Assembly: GCA_963777355.1 (NCBI GenBank)
Contig: CAVZQK010000080.1
Span: forward strand, 62,001-126,000
From: DATJHM01 sp963777355
GTDB taxonomy: Bacteria; Chloroflexota; Ktedonobacteria; Ktedonobacterales; Ktedonobacteraceae
Direction of reading: 5' to 3'
Length of the DNA: 64,000 nt
Part shown: piece after piece, positions 18,334 to 27,982 of the stretch
How positions within the stretch are numbered: the first letter of the stretch is position 1
Layout: each line of letters starts with the position of its first letter
Translations under genes and position numbers: made by a program
The notes under the pieces: generated by a model
Databases searched by the model: none
The model's input: the letters and a program-made list of their open reading frames with translations, nothing else
What the model was told of the DNA's origin: nothing

Positions 18334-19647
18334 ATGACGAAGAATACTACGGAGAGTGCGATGGCTTCACAGAATGCAGGCCAGGAAGTACGCCATGAGC
18401 GCGATGTTGTGACGCTGGTGTTGACTGCTGATAATCATCTTGGCTATTCTGCCTTTGGTCAATTGCCACGCAAACGTGAGGAGCTCCAGCAGCGCCTACG
18501 CCATGCTTTTCAACAGGCTACTGATTTTGCTGTTCAGCAGAAGGTTGACTTGTTTATCCAGGCTGGCGACTTATTTGATACGACGACGCCTAACGAACGA
18601 GATCGCAGCTTTGTCGCTGAGCGCCTCGCTGAATTGAAACAAGCTGGTGTTCAGACATTCGCCCTCGGCGGTCTGCATGATACCCCTGCTTCCGGACAGG
18701 CTCTTGCCGGTGCTTCGGCTCCTGCTCCTCAGATGAGTTATGAGCGCCTGGGCGCTTTAACGTATTTTCCTCCTTCGGCAGGTCAGAAACTAGAGCCTGT
18801 CTCCCTTACTCTGCATGGTACGCGTGTTACTCTCGCTGGCTTAGGGGTGGGGAGTGAGCAGGAGAACGATCCTCTGTTGTCAATGCAGGGGGATGAGAGG
18901 CGGCGTGATCCCGACGCTGTTTCGCTGCTGGTGCTTCACGCTCCTATTGAAGGTCTGGTTACCGGCTCTTCTCTCTTTGAGACACGCGCCCAGGTGAGCC
19001 GCCGCAGCCTGGCCGAGTCACCTCTCTTTCGTTATGTCCTTGCTGGCTATCACCATCGCTATTGTCGTTTTATTTGTGAGCAGACTGAAGTGGTGGTCGC
19101 TGGTACAACCCAACATATTGATTTTTATACACCTGACGAGATTCCGGGTTTTGTCTATCTAGGCCTGGCGGCTGATGGGATTCGCTGGTGTAAGCACATC
19201 TCGGTTGAAAGCCTTTCTCTACAACGCCTGGTTATTCCAACCTCTGAACTCTGGTCGCCAGAATCTGTGACACAAGAAGATGCTGATCCGACTGCGCTTA
19301 TCCTTGAGCGTTTGCGCCCTCTCTGCGGGGCAGAGACGCTGCTCCTGCTACGCCTGGAGGGTACTCTGTCTCGCTTTCAGTATCACCAGTTGGATCTGAA
19401 TCAGATTCGTCGCTATGGTGAGGAACAGTGTTTCGCTCTGGCTATTGATGATAGCGCTCTGCAACTGCTTCCAGAATTGGATCTCCTTGCTACTGAAACG
19501 GGCGAACGTTTCTCTCCTCGCGAAGAGTTAATTGCTCTGGCGGATGAGTGGATTGCTGACGCCTTTGATGAACGTGAAAAGATGGCTTTACAGGCAACAA
19601 AAGATGAATTATTGTTGGCTTTGGATGATCCCAAAGGGAGAAGATGA
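18334..19647 (+). CDS. SbcD/YhaO-like DNA repair exonuclease subunit (metallophosphoesterase)
   Basis: The product of about 430 residues has a calcineurin-like phosphoesterase core: TADNHLGYS (motif I), IQAGDLFDTTTPNE (motif II), ALGGLHDTPAS (motif III) and LAGYHHRYC (motif V). These place it with Mre11/SbcD nucleases that trim DNA ends together with an SbcC/Rad50 ATPase. Motif III is normally GNHD; here the Asn position is Leu, so metal chemistry may be altered. Two starts are possible: ATG 18334, or ATG 18361, which has GGAGAG close upstream. It sits 80 bases before the SbcC-like gene, as in sbcDC and yhaNO operons. Confidence 0.85.
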   Translation: MTKNTTESAMASQNAGQEVRHERDVVTLVLTADNHLGYSAFGQLPRKREELQQRLRHAFQQATDFAVQQKVDLFIQAGDLFDTTTPNERDRSFVAERLAELKQAGVQTFALGGLHDTPASGQALAGASAPAPQMSYERLGALTYFPPSAGQKLEPVSLTLHGTRVTLAGLGVGSEQENDPLLSMQGDERRRDPDAVSLLVLHAPIEGLVTGSSLFETRAQVSRRSLAESPLFRYVLAGYHHRYCRFICEQTEVVVAGTTQHIDFYTPDEIPGFVYLGLAADGIRWCKHISVESLSLQRLVIPTSELWSPESVTQEDADPTALILERLRPLCGAETLLLLRLEGTLSRFQYHQLDLNQIRRYGEEQCFALAIDDSALQLLPELDLLATETGERFSPREELIALADEWIADAFDEREKMALQATKDELLLALDDPKGRR

Positions 19648-19727
19648 TGTGTTTCTGGCAGGGTATACTATTTGTTCCAGGCCAGTTTAGCACGGGGCTA
19701 ACCAGGCTTTGGCGAACGGAGTAGAGC

Positions 19728-22700
19728 ATGATAATCCTAAAGCATTTGACTGTTGAACGCTTCAGGCTCTTGCGCGAGGTGAATTTTCATTTCCCTCAGC
19801 GCGGTTGTATCCTGATTCAGGGACCAAACGAGGCCGGTAAGTCGGCACTTCTTGAAAGCCTCTATTTTGCGCTCTATGGAGAGGCTCTCTCTTCTGGTCG
19901 CGGTATGCGTTCGCTCGATGATCTGGTGTTCTATGGGGCCACGAATGCCTCTGTGACTCTGACTTTTTCTGTCGGAGCAACTGAGTTGACGATTTCTCGT
20001 GTGATCGAACGGGGGAATGGTCAGCAGGCAACGTTGCAGATTCGCCGCCTGGGTGTCAATGGCGAAGAGACTCTTACCGGGTTGGGTTCTATCAACGAGC
20101 GTATTATCTCCGAGATGGGCCGCGTCGATGGTGATTCTCTACGTAACTCTTATTTGATTGAACAGAAGGGTCTGGATCGCCTGGAGACTCTTAGTGGCCC
20201 AATACGCGAATTGACAGCTCGAAAGCTTCTTGGCCTCGAACGTCTGATTCGCCTTTCTGAGCAGTTTAAAGTTGGACCTGAAGACGAACGCCTTCTTCAG
20301 GAATGGCGCGAAAAATTACATCTTGCCGAGGTGCAGGCCCGCATCCCTGCTCTGGGCGCACAGTTGGAAAAATCTGAGCTCGCTCTTGATGCTGTGGCCG
20401 CCTGCGAAGATTTAAACGAGATTGCTTTGCAAGAGGCAGATCTTGAGGAGCAGGAACGCTCTATTGAGCAGATGAAACGCCACCGTCAGGAGTTGAAGAG
20501 CCAGCAGACGCGCTTGCATCAGTTGCAGATGGCCGAGACTACTCTGGATGAGATTATTCAGGCTTATGATACTATTGCTGAAGCTCGCCATAATGTTCCC
20601 GAATTGGAGAAGCAGATCGCTGATCTGGAACGACGCGAATCTGAGGAACTGCCGGCTCTGGAAAAACGTGTCTCTGATCTCTCTGAATTGCGCCGCTCGT
20701 TTGGTACTCTGGAGCACATGTCAAATGATCTCCTGACGGCAGGTGATACGATTAAAGAGCTTGAGCAAGAACTCAAAAAACAGGATGAGGCTCAAGATGA
20801 TCTCCAGAATATGGAGGAACAAATTTCTCATGCTCGCCAGCGCGTTCAGCAGGCTCAGCAGTCTCTCACAGATCTGGAAGAACGCCGCCGCAGCGGACGA
20901 CCTCAATTAGAGGCTCGCCTCCAGCGCATACGTAATCTGTCTGAACGTTTGAAGACGCTGAAAACTGCTGAAGATGAGTATGCACGGGCAATGATGAATC
21001 AGGGCCTGGCGGAAGAAAATGAAGCTCGCCTGCGCAAAGTACAGCGTGATCTGCATGAGACCGAACAGGAGATGCGCCTGGTAGAGGGTGAGTCCCGTCA
21101 GATCCAACGCCAGACAGAGGCTACCGAGAAACGCTGGCGCGATCTAGGCGTTCGCCGCCATATGGAGGAATGGATACGCCTGAAATCTCTCGCCGATGGC
21201 TTGCTGCAAGCAGAACAGCAGGTGCGGATGGCCCACGAGCAGAAGGCTCGCTTCAATCAAGCGGCTGAAGATGCTCAGTCTTCCTCTCGCAAATACTTGC
21301 TTATCGTGGTAATCTGCGCCGTCTTCGCTATCATTTGCGCTATTTTGATGGTTGCGGAATGGTCTAGCAGCCTTCTTGTTACTACTATTGCTGGCGTTGC
21401 CGCTCTCATTCTGGTCGGCGTCTCCTGGATTAGCTATATGAGTTTTCGTAAGGCTCGCGGTGAGGAACGCGCTGTTGCAGCCCAGATTCAAGATGCGGTC
21501 AATCGCCTGGGAATGATGGTGGCCGCCCGCGAGACGGCGAAGCGTATGGGTGGGAGTGAGGAGGCTGTAGGTCAGATCGAGCGCGAAATTCAGCAACTTG
21601 GTGGCCCTCTTCCACGTTCTATTGAAGATGCTCAGAACTTTATGCAGCGCGTTCCCGATGATGGTGAGAGCCTGGCTGATCTGCAACAGCAGGTAAAAGA
21701 GAGGCGCGACGAACTGAATGCTTCTCGCAGTCAGGTGAATGTGACGATGGAGGCTGTGGCGCTGCTGCGTAAAGAGCGTTCTCGTCTGGAAGACCAACGG
21801 GCCCGTGAGCAGTGGGATACTGTCAAAGAACGCATCGAGACTGAACGGGCGAACGTGAAGCGTTTTCGCCAGGAGATTGCTCAACTCGCTTCGAGTGAAG
21901 GTCTGCCTCTACCAACTATGAATGCGCGTTTGCGGAGTGGGCCTCTCTTTAGTAGCGCTTTGACTCCTTTGCCTCTCCCTGTTGAAGATGGCGATTTGAG
22001 TCTGCCGGATCTGGAAAATTTGATTAATACTACGTTGAAAACTGCTGAGCGCGAGCTGGCAACGTTAGATGGTAGACTTGATATGGCCCGCGATCTTGCT
22101 CAGCAGGTAAAGGTTCACCAGGATGCCCTGGACGTTCTCCTGGTCCGTCAGAGCGTTATTGAGGAACGTAACGAACGCTATAAAACAAATAATCCTGCTC
22201 AACAGATTGAGCGGGCTCGCGAGCAGCAGCTTGGCCTGCGCCAGGCGTTGCGTTCTCTGCAAGATTCTCTGCGCCAACGTGTGAAGCCTCTTGGCGTTAC
22301 CTTCGGTCAGGCCGCTATTAATACTGCGGAGATTGCTAGTCGTAAACAATTGGAAGAGCTTCAGATCCAACTAGGGAGCAAGGTTGTGCTTCAGGAGAAG
22401 CTGGAGCACTTTTCGGCCCAATTACAGGATCGCCAGGAGGCCCTTTCGGAATACTATAAACAATTGGCGAAGTTTAGTAATAGCCTGGGAAGCTGGATTG
22501 TCCCCCTCAATCCGTTCGCTGAAGCGTTGCTCTCCCTGCGTACACGCTGTCAGAATGAAATTCGAGAGGCGAACGAAGAGGAAATTCTCAAAGAATTAGA
22601 GAACTCTCTACTTCAGCAGGGGGCCGCTACTCTGAGGATTGAGCTTTGTCGCCAGGAGATCGAGAGCCTCGGCGAAAGCCTGCTGGCTCGCCTTAAGCAG

Positions 22701-23603
22701 CGTAGCCGCTCCAGGCCCAGAAGTTTTACGCGCAAAGATGTTGTCTCTGTCTGGCCCCTGGTTGGTCAGTTTACTGCTGATGACCGCGAACGGCTGGAGG
22801 CAGAGCGTATCTCTACTGAGCAGGAACTGACTAATCTAGAGCAGCAAGAGCTACGCTTAAGTCAGGAACTTCATACTGGGACTATTCCTCTAGATCTGGA
22901 GCAGACACGCTCGCGTCTGGAACAACAGGAGCATGTCTATGAGACTCATAAACGCGGCGGTCTGTTGATTAAGGCGGTTATTGATCGCCTGATGCATAAA
23001 CTGGTGCCGCGTACTGAATATTATATGCAACAGCTCTTGCCGCTGTTGACTAGCCATCGCTATCACGATGTACATTTGACAACTGAGCCTGAAGAAGGGA
23101 CTGCGAGTAGTGGAGCCTTCCGCCTGCGTGTCTGGGAAGCAGCCGCCGGAGAATATGTCTCGAAAGATGCACTCTCAACAGGAGCCGCCGATCAGCTTTC
23201 TCTGGCCCTGCGCCTGGCCTTTGCTATTGCAACGCTCCCTCGTGAGTTAAACGCGGTCCCTGGTTTTCTCTTCCTCGATGAGCCGCTTAGCTCGTTTGAC
23301 CAGAGCCGCACACAGGCCCTGGTTGATGTGATGACTGGCGATATTCTGGGCCAGCATTTCGAGCAGATTCTGCTTATCTCTCATAGCAACGCTTTCAATC
23401 CCACTATGTTCCCCTATCATGTCTATATGGATAACGGCCTGGTTGTTGAGAGCAATCTTCCAGTAGTTCCTACACTGCCTGTGAGCGAACCCGGTATCCT
23501 GACAGGATTCGACGAGGAGGATTCCTTTGACGAGGATGAGGACGATAAGATGAATACTCAGGCCCGTATGCCTGTTGTACGTGCCGCTACTTACAATCAA
23601 TAG
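19728..23603 (+). CDS. SbcC/Rad50-like (YhaN-like) AAA ATPase with internal membrane helices
   Basis: The 1291-residue structural-maintenance-type ATPase should partner the upstream nuclease. The N-terminus has Walker A GPNEAGKS (about 34-41); the C-terminus has the signature region LSTGAADQLSLALRLAFA and Walker B GFLFLDEPLSSFD. Between them lie long Glu/Arg/Gln-rich coiled coils. About residues 523-575 contain two strongly hydrophobic helices (LLIVVICAVFAIICAILMV and LLVTTIAGVAALILVGVSW), predicted to span the membrane. No CxxC zinc hook is visible. B. subtilis YhaN is a known relative with membrane association. The tail ends in an acidic run (DEEDSFDEDEDD). The reading frame is intact throughout. 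Confidence 0.9.
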   Translation: MIILKHLTVERFRLLREVNFHFPQRGCILIQGPNEAGKSALLESLYFALYGEALSSGRGMRSLDDLVFYGATNASVTLTFSVGATELTISRVIERGNGQQATLQIRRLGVNGEETLTGLGSINERIISEMGRVDGDSLRNSYLIEQKGLDRLETLSGPIRELTARKLLGLERLIRLSEQFKVGPEDERLLQEWREKLHLAEVQARIPALGAQLEKSELALDAVAACEDLNEIALQEADLEEQERSIEQMKRHRQELKSQQTRLHQLQMAETTLDEIIQAYDTIAEARHNVPELEKQIADLERRESEELPALEKRVSDLSELRRSFGTLEHMSNDLLTAGDTIKELEQELKKQDEAQDDLQNMEEQISHARQRVQQAQQSLTDLEERRRSGRPQLEARLQRIRNLSERLKTLKTAEDEYARAMMNQGLAEENEARLRKVQRDLHETEQEMRLVEGESRQIQRQTEATEKRWRDLGVRRHMEEWIRLKSLADGLLQAEQQVRMAHEQKARFNQAAEDAQSSSRKYLLIVVICAVFAIICAILMVAEWSSSLLVTTIAGVAALILVGVSWISYMSFRKARGEERAVAAQIQDAVNRLGMMVAARETAKRMGGSEEAVGQIEREIQQLGGPLPRSIEDAQNFMQRVPDDGESLADLQQQVKERRDELNASRSQVNVTMEAVALLRKERSRLEDQRAREQWDTVKERIETERANVKRFRQEIAQLASSEGLPLPTMNARLRSGPLFSSALTPLPLPVEDGDLSLPDLENLINTTLKTAERELATLDGRLDMARDLAQQVKVHQDALDVLLVRQSVIEERNERYKTNNPAQQIERAREQQLGLRQALRSLQDSLRQRVKPLGVTFGQAAINTAEIASRKQLEELQIQLGSKVVLQEKLEHFSAQLQDRQEALSEYYKQLAKFSNSLGSWIVPLNPFAEALLSLRTRCQNEIREANEEEILKELENSLLQQGAATLRIELCRQEIESLGESLLARLKQRSRSRPRSFTRKDVVSVWPLVGQFTADDRERLEAERISTEQELTNLEQQELRLSQELHTGTIPLDLEQTRSRLEQQEHVYETHKRGGLLIKAVIDRLMHKLVPRTEYYMQQLLPLLTSHRYHDVHLTTEPEEGTASSGAFRLRVWEAAAGEYVSKDALSTGAADQLSLALRLAFAIATLPRELNAVPGFLFLDEPLSSFDQSRTQALVDVMTGDILGQHFEQILLISHSNAFNPTMFPYHVYMDNGLVVESNLPVVPTLPVSEPGILTGFDEEDSFDEDEDDKMNTQARMPVVRAATYNQ

Positions 23604-23632
23604 GGACGGCGTTTATTTCGCCCATTTGTTAG

Positions 23633-23668
23633 TCATGGCGTGGGGCACATTTGCCCGACGCCATGATT
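23633..23668. terminator. Terminator between the SbcC-like gene and rsgA
   Basis: CATGGCGT and ACGCCATG pair around an inner GGGC/GCCC stem with loop ACATTT, followed by ATTTTA. It lies between convergent genes, so it probably serves both, mainly the plus-strand transcript. Confidence 0.75.
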
Positions 23669-23673
23669 TTACC

Positions 23674-24717
23674 CTATCTCTCTTCTCCCTGATAGATCCG
23701 CACATAACTACGGTAACGCCTCTCGTCTATCACGCCGTCTTGAACCGCTTGTATGATAGCGCACCCCTCTTCGTCTATATGGGCACAATCCGTATACTCA
23801 CATTCGCCCAGATACGGTTTGCATTCGACGAAACAGGAGGCCAGTTCCTCTGGTGCAATATTCCATGCCGTTAAAGCTCGAATACCGGCTGAATTGGCGA
23901 GCCAGCCCCCATCTGAGAGGGGGTAGAGCTGCGATCCTGTGGTGGTATGCTTGCCTTTGCCTGTAACATCGCTAATGAGACCTGTGCGTATAGCCATTCC
24001 GGGCTCTATTGCGTTGACAAGCGAGGACTTTCCAACCCCCGAAGGTCCTGTGAAAAGGGTGACGTGGTTTTTTAATACCTCACGCAATTCTGTAATGCCT
24101 TGTTCGGTATGTGTGCTAGTCCAGATCACATGATAACCTAGCCGCATATAAAGCGCGACGGCGTCTTCTACATTATTTTCGTGGGGAAGATCGGCTTTGT
24201 TTATGACGATGACCGCTTGTAGCTCAGCCGAGGAGCAGATGGTCAGGTAACGATCCAGGAGACCAAAATGGGGATCTGGCTGTGTGGATGCCAGGACAAT
24301 TACTACCTGGTCGAGATTTGCTAACATGGTCTGTTGCATCGATTTATGTGCGCTTGAGCCAACATCCTTACGCGTAAGCTCGCTCTGTCTTGGCAGAATC
24401 TCTTCAATAAGTCCGTTCTCTCTATCCAATAAACGTAATTTGACATAATCACCGACTGAAAGGCGCGAGGGGAGAGGATTTTCGCTGCTATCTCGCTTCT
24501 CGATGCGCTCGACACGCCGCCCGGCTGGTGTGGCTAGCAGCTTATCAATGCGGGGACGCGCTTTCTGGATGGACCTGGATGATTGCGCCTGGGCGAAGGC
24601 TTTTTTGAGTTTTCCACGTAGTGTGCAGCGTACGATGCCAGCGTCGGTGTGTACATCATAGATGCCGTGAGCACCATTTAGGACAATGCCGGTCAGGGTT
24701 TCCGGTTCGTTAGTCAA
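23674..24717 (-). CDS. rsgA: Ribosome small-subunit-dependent GTPase RsgA
   Basis: A circularly permuted GTPase that helps late maturation of the 30S subunit. The 347-residue protein starts at TTG with GGAGGG upstream. An N-terminal OB-like domain (about 1-110) precedes the permuted G domain: G4 VINKADLP, then G1 GPSGVGKSSLVNA, then G2/G3 TGKGKHTTTGSQLY. The C-terminal zinc-binding part is CKPYLGECEYTDCAHIDEEGC. All hallmarks are present and the frame is intact. Confidence 0.95.
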   Translation of the reverse strand: MTNEPETLTGIVLNGAHGIYDVHTDAGIVRCTLRGKLKKAFAQAQSSRSIQKARPRIDKLLATPAGRRVERIEKRDSSENPLPSRLSVGDYVKLRLLDRENGLIEEILPRQSELTRKDVGSSAHKSMQQTMLANLDQVVIVLASTQPDPHFGLLDRYLTICSSAELQAVIVINKADLPHENNVEDAVALYMRLGYHVIWTSTHTEQGITELREVLKNHVTLFTGPSGVGKSSLVNAIEPGMAIRTGLISDVTGKGKHTTTGSQLYPLSDGGWLANSAGIRALTAWNIAPEELASCFVECKPYLGECEYTDCAHIDEEGCAIIQAVQDGVIDERRYRSYVRIYQGEER

Positions 24718-24832
24718 AGGTTGTATCCCTCCAATGGAATGAAAAAGGCGTAAAAAAACACGGTTTAGACGTATCTGTTGTGTGTCTACCGTGCGGAGGA
24801 GGGAGTGACGGCGCTGCGTGTGACCTGCGGGG

Positions 24833-25045
24833 CTAGAATAGCTTATACCAGATATCTTGGATTGGGATCAGTGGCTGGGCGAAGCTTACTTGGCCGTGTG
24901 GTATATGCAGGACGGTACCCTCGCGCTGGGTAGACAAGGTGCATACAAGCACAGATGTTCTCTGTATGTGCTTTCCCATAAACTGCACCCCCTTTACTGG
25001 CTGAACCAGAATTTGAATGTTGACTTTTTGAGGCATGATCGCCAT
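24833..25045 (-). CDS. Small hypothetical protein
   Basis: A 70-residue frame (MAIMPQKVNIQILVQPVKGVQ...) has alternating hydrophobic residues that suggest a small beta-rich fold. The start could be either of two close ATG codons. No clear Shine-Dalgarno sequence is visible, and no family is recognised. It fills the gap between rsgA and the zinc-ribbon gene on the same strand. It could be chance. Confidence 0.35.
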   Translation of the reverse strand: MAIMPQKVNIQILVQPVKGVQFMGKHIQRTSVLVCTLSTQREGTVLHIPHGQVSFAQPLIPIQDIWYKLF

Positions 25046-25227
25046 TGCTACTAGAATACAAGAACTTCTACTGTTTTGTCAATGACGAGGAGGGCTTTTT
25101 TGGAGTGGCTTCACTGTTGCTTTTATCCTGGTTACGTCTACACTGACGTAATTTATACTCCATTGTGCAAGAGGTGGACCCCTTTATCCTGATTTGACTG
25201 ATTTGAATGGAGATGCCTCTCTATTCC

Positions 25228-25927
25228 TTAGCTGTTATAGTAGAGTATGCGTCCACAGTTGGTGCAGGTCTGTAAGATTGGGCTGGCTAAGACTTTTTGG
25301 AGCTCACTATAGGTAAGGATGGCTAGACACCACTCACAGGAGTTCTTTTTCAACTTTGGAGACTGCTCGACCTTGTTTGGTCTTTCGCATGCTGTCGTAG
25401 CGCTGTACATATTCTTCGCTGAGTGTGGAGGTTAAAAGAGCTCGTTGCTGCTGGAGATCGTTGAGGCGAGCTTCGATCTGTTGATATCTCTCTCTCTGAG
25501 AGGCGTTCTCCTGCTTCCATTTCTCTTCTTCTAGCTCCAGATTGCTCTGTTTCCGTTGGACCATTTCTTGTAGAAATTCTTCTGCGTCGGCTGCCTGGAG
25601 TACGAGCTCTTCCTGACGGCTCTGCTGGGCCTTCAGCCGCTGAAGTCCTTGTTGTTCTTGTTCACTCCCTTTTCTCTCTTGTAAACGTTGCTCTTGCACT
25701 TTCAAACGGGTATTGACGTCCGCTAGCGCCCAGTCGGCTTCCGCATGCGCTTGCTGGCTGGCATGCAGCTGCTGTTGCAGGGTGATGCATTCTGCACGTA
25801 GCTTTTGGAGCGTGCGTGTTCCTTTTAGTGAAGTTGCAAGTGCCTGTTGCTCTGTCTGTAGATGATCTTTTTCAAGATCAAGCTGCTGCAACTGAAAAAG
25901 TTGTGCCACTACTTCTGCCGTGCTCAT
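25228..25927 (-). CDS. Coiled-coil zinc-ribbon protein, DUF164/CT398-like (frameshift near the zinc ribbon)
   Basis: An N-terminal long coiled coil (about 1-180, Gln/Glu-rich heptads from MSTAEVVAQLFQLQQLDLE) is followed by a C-terminal C4 zinc ribbon, SCEWC ... CTNCGRI. This is the architecture of the DUF164 family of putative nucleic-acid-binding proteins found in many bacteria; its exact role is not settled. The first frame ends at SKVEKELL; the ribbon is in the next frame. The extra base falls in the AAAAAG tract near 25343-25350, and removing it gives 232 residues, family-typical. The start has GGAGG a few bases upstream. Confidence 0.85.
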
Positions 25928-26308
25928 GAGTAGATGTTCCTCCTTTTAGAGCATTCGACATTCTCAAGGTTAGACTTACATTGTACCGCTTTTTAAAAAC
26001 GAGTGCAATAGTTAACTTATCTATTTATCTGCTCCGATTTTTGCTTCTATTTCACAGTATTTTTGCATGTATAAATTCTCTGACCAGAACCTTCTTGATA
26101 CAAAAAATATATGCGCTGCTCGCATTGTTTATGTAAATTGCTCTATCTGGGATGTTGTTGTCTCTGTTCGGTGGTTACTCTCTGCTTTCCTGGGATATAA
26201 TTATCTTTATTATCTCGCCTTTTCTTTTTGTATAATAGATAGGATAAGGGGTATTCCAATGGATTGGACCTGGCCTCCTCTCCGGCTACCCACGTGGAAA
26301 GGGAACAT

Positions 26309-27961
26309 ATGCAGTCTTTAGAACGCCGACAGGCAATTATTGTTCTTGATTTTGGTTCGCAATACAGCCGCTTGATTACGCGCCGTATCCGCGAGTGCCA
26401 TGTTTATAGTGAATTAGTACCTGCAAATACAACGCTAGTACAGCTTCAGCAGAATGCTCATCTGGATATTAAAGGTTTTATCCTCTCTGGTGGCCCTGCT
26501 AGTGTCTATGATGATCATGCGCCTTCTTGCGATCCTGCTATTTTGCAGAGTGGCCTGCCGGTTATGGGCATCTGTTATGGTATGCATCTTTTGGCAAATC
26601 AGCTTGGCGGCCATGTCGCGCCCGCTCATGGACTGCGGGAGTACGGTCCTGCAACTATTGATGTATGCCATAAAGAGTCGGAAGATGCACGGGTTTTTCG
26701 CATTTTTGAAGGTATTAAAGCCTCTCCTGCTCAGACTGAGGATTTAGAGCATGAGGAAGGGTTAGAGACTCCTCTCCGCCTGCCTGTCTGGATGAGTCAT
26801 GGCGATAGCGTTGATGTGCTTCCGCCTACATTCGAGATTCTGGCCTCAACTGAAAGCAATCCTGTCGCTGCTATTGCCAGTCCTCAGGGGATGGTAGGCC
26901 TGCAATTCCATCCAGAGGTGACGCATACTCCTCAAGGTACGGATATTATTCGCAATTTTCTCTTTCGTATCTGTGGCTGTGAGGCCGATTGGACCTCTGG
27001 TTCGGTGATTGAAGAGGCTGTTGCTCAGATCCGCACCCGCGTCGGCAACGAGCGGGTGATCTGTGGCCTCTCTGGCGGCGTCAATTCGGCGGTGGCTGCC
27101 CTTCTGATTCATCGCGCTATTGGCAATCAGTTGATCTGTGTCTTTGTCGATACGGGGCTCTTGCGTGCTGGCGAGCGCGATCAGGTGGTGGAGACGTTTA
27201 GTAATCATTTGCATATCCCTCTGGTGGTTGTGGATGCGCGTGCTCGCTTCCTGGATCGTCTGGCTGGCGTGGTTGATCCTGAGCAGAAACGGAAGATTAT
27301 TGGCGCGGAGTTTATTCACGTCTTTGAAGAGCAGGCGGTCCATCTCGCGGAGGAGAAGGGGACGATCTCTTTCCTGGCTCAGGGCACGCTCTATCCCGAT
27401 GTTATTGAAAGTACCAGCCATGATACTGCTGCAACGGCGACCCGCATTAAGACGCATCATAATGTTGGCGGCCTGCCTCAGGAGATGGTGCTGAAGCTGG
27501 TTGAACCTTTGCGTGCGCTTTTTAAAGATGAGGTTCGTGAGATCGGCCAGGCTTTAGGGCTCCCCGAAGAATGGGTCTGGCGACATCCTTTCCCCGGTCC
27601 AGGCCTGGCTATTCGCATTCTTGGCGCTATTGATGAGCAACGTCTGGCAATTCTACGGGCAGCCGATAAAATCGTGATTGATGAGATTCGTCGCGCGGGC
27701 GTCTATCGCCAGCTTGGTCAGGCCTTTGCGGTTCTGACTCCTCTCCAGAGTGTCGGCGTAATGGGCGATGGCCGTACTTATGCTAACGTTGTGGCGATTC
27801 GTGCGGTTACTACCGGCGATTTTATGACCGCCGATTGGGCGCGTCTCTCGCCCGACCTGCTCTCGCGCATCGCTAACCGCCTGGTGAATGAGATCCGTGA
27901 GATTAATCGTGTGGTCTACGATATCACTTCTAAGCCACCCGCTACGATTGAATGGGAATAG
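26309..27961 (+). CDS. guaA: GMP synthase (glutamine-hydrolysing)
   Basis: Converts XMP to GMP using glutamine and ATP. Starting at ATG 26309 with GGAAAGGGAA upstream, the product has 550 residues. The glutamine amidotransferase domain has VLDFGSQYSRLI, the nucleophile in GICYGMHLLA and the triad region QFHPEVTHTPQG. The ATP-pyrophosphatase loop is CGLSGGVNSAVAALL. The C-terminal dimerisation domain has RHPFPGPGLAIRILG and ends TIEWE. In the PP-loop, the usual SGGVDS is SGGVNS here. Frame intact; the Nudix gene follows after 21 bases. Confidence 0.95.
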   Translation: MQSLERRQAIIVLDFGSQYSRLITRRIRECHVYSELVPANTTLVQLQQNAHLDIKGFILSGGPASVYDDHAPSCDPAILQSGLPVMGICYGMHLLANQLGGHVAPAHGLREYGPATIDVCHKESEDARVFRIFEGIKASPAQTEDLEHEEGLETPLRLPVWMSHGDSVDVLPPTFEILASTESNPVAAIASPQGMVGLQFHPEVTHTPQGTDIIRNFLFRICGCEADWTSGSVIEEAVAQIRTRVGNERVICGLSGGVNSAVAALLIHRAIGNQLICVFVDTGLLRAGERDQVVETFSNHLHIPLVVVDARARFLDRLAGVVDPEQKRKIIGAEFIHVFEEQAVHLAEEKGTISFLAQGTLYPDVIESTSHDTAATATRIKTHHNVGGLPQEMVLKLVEPLRALFKDEVREIGQALGLPEEWVWRHPFPGPGLAIRILGAIDEQRLAILRAADKIVIDEIRRAGVYRQLGQAFAVLTPLQSVGVMGDGRTYANVVAIRAVTTGDFMTADWARLSPDLLSRIANRLVNEIREINRVVYDITSKPPATIEWE

Positions 27962-27982
27962 ATCAATGGGAATAAGTGCATA

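Noticed and set aside
26286..26301. Fourth parS site (CCCACGTGGAAAG) before guaA
   Set aside because: The core CACGTG is present, but six of the ten flanking positions differ from parS. It also overlaps the guaA ribosome site region.
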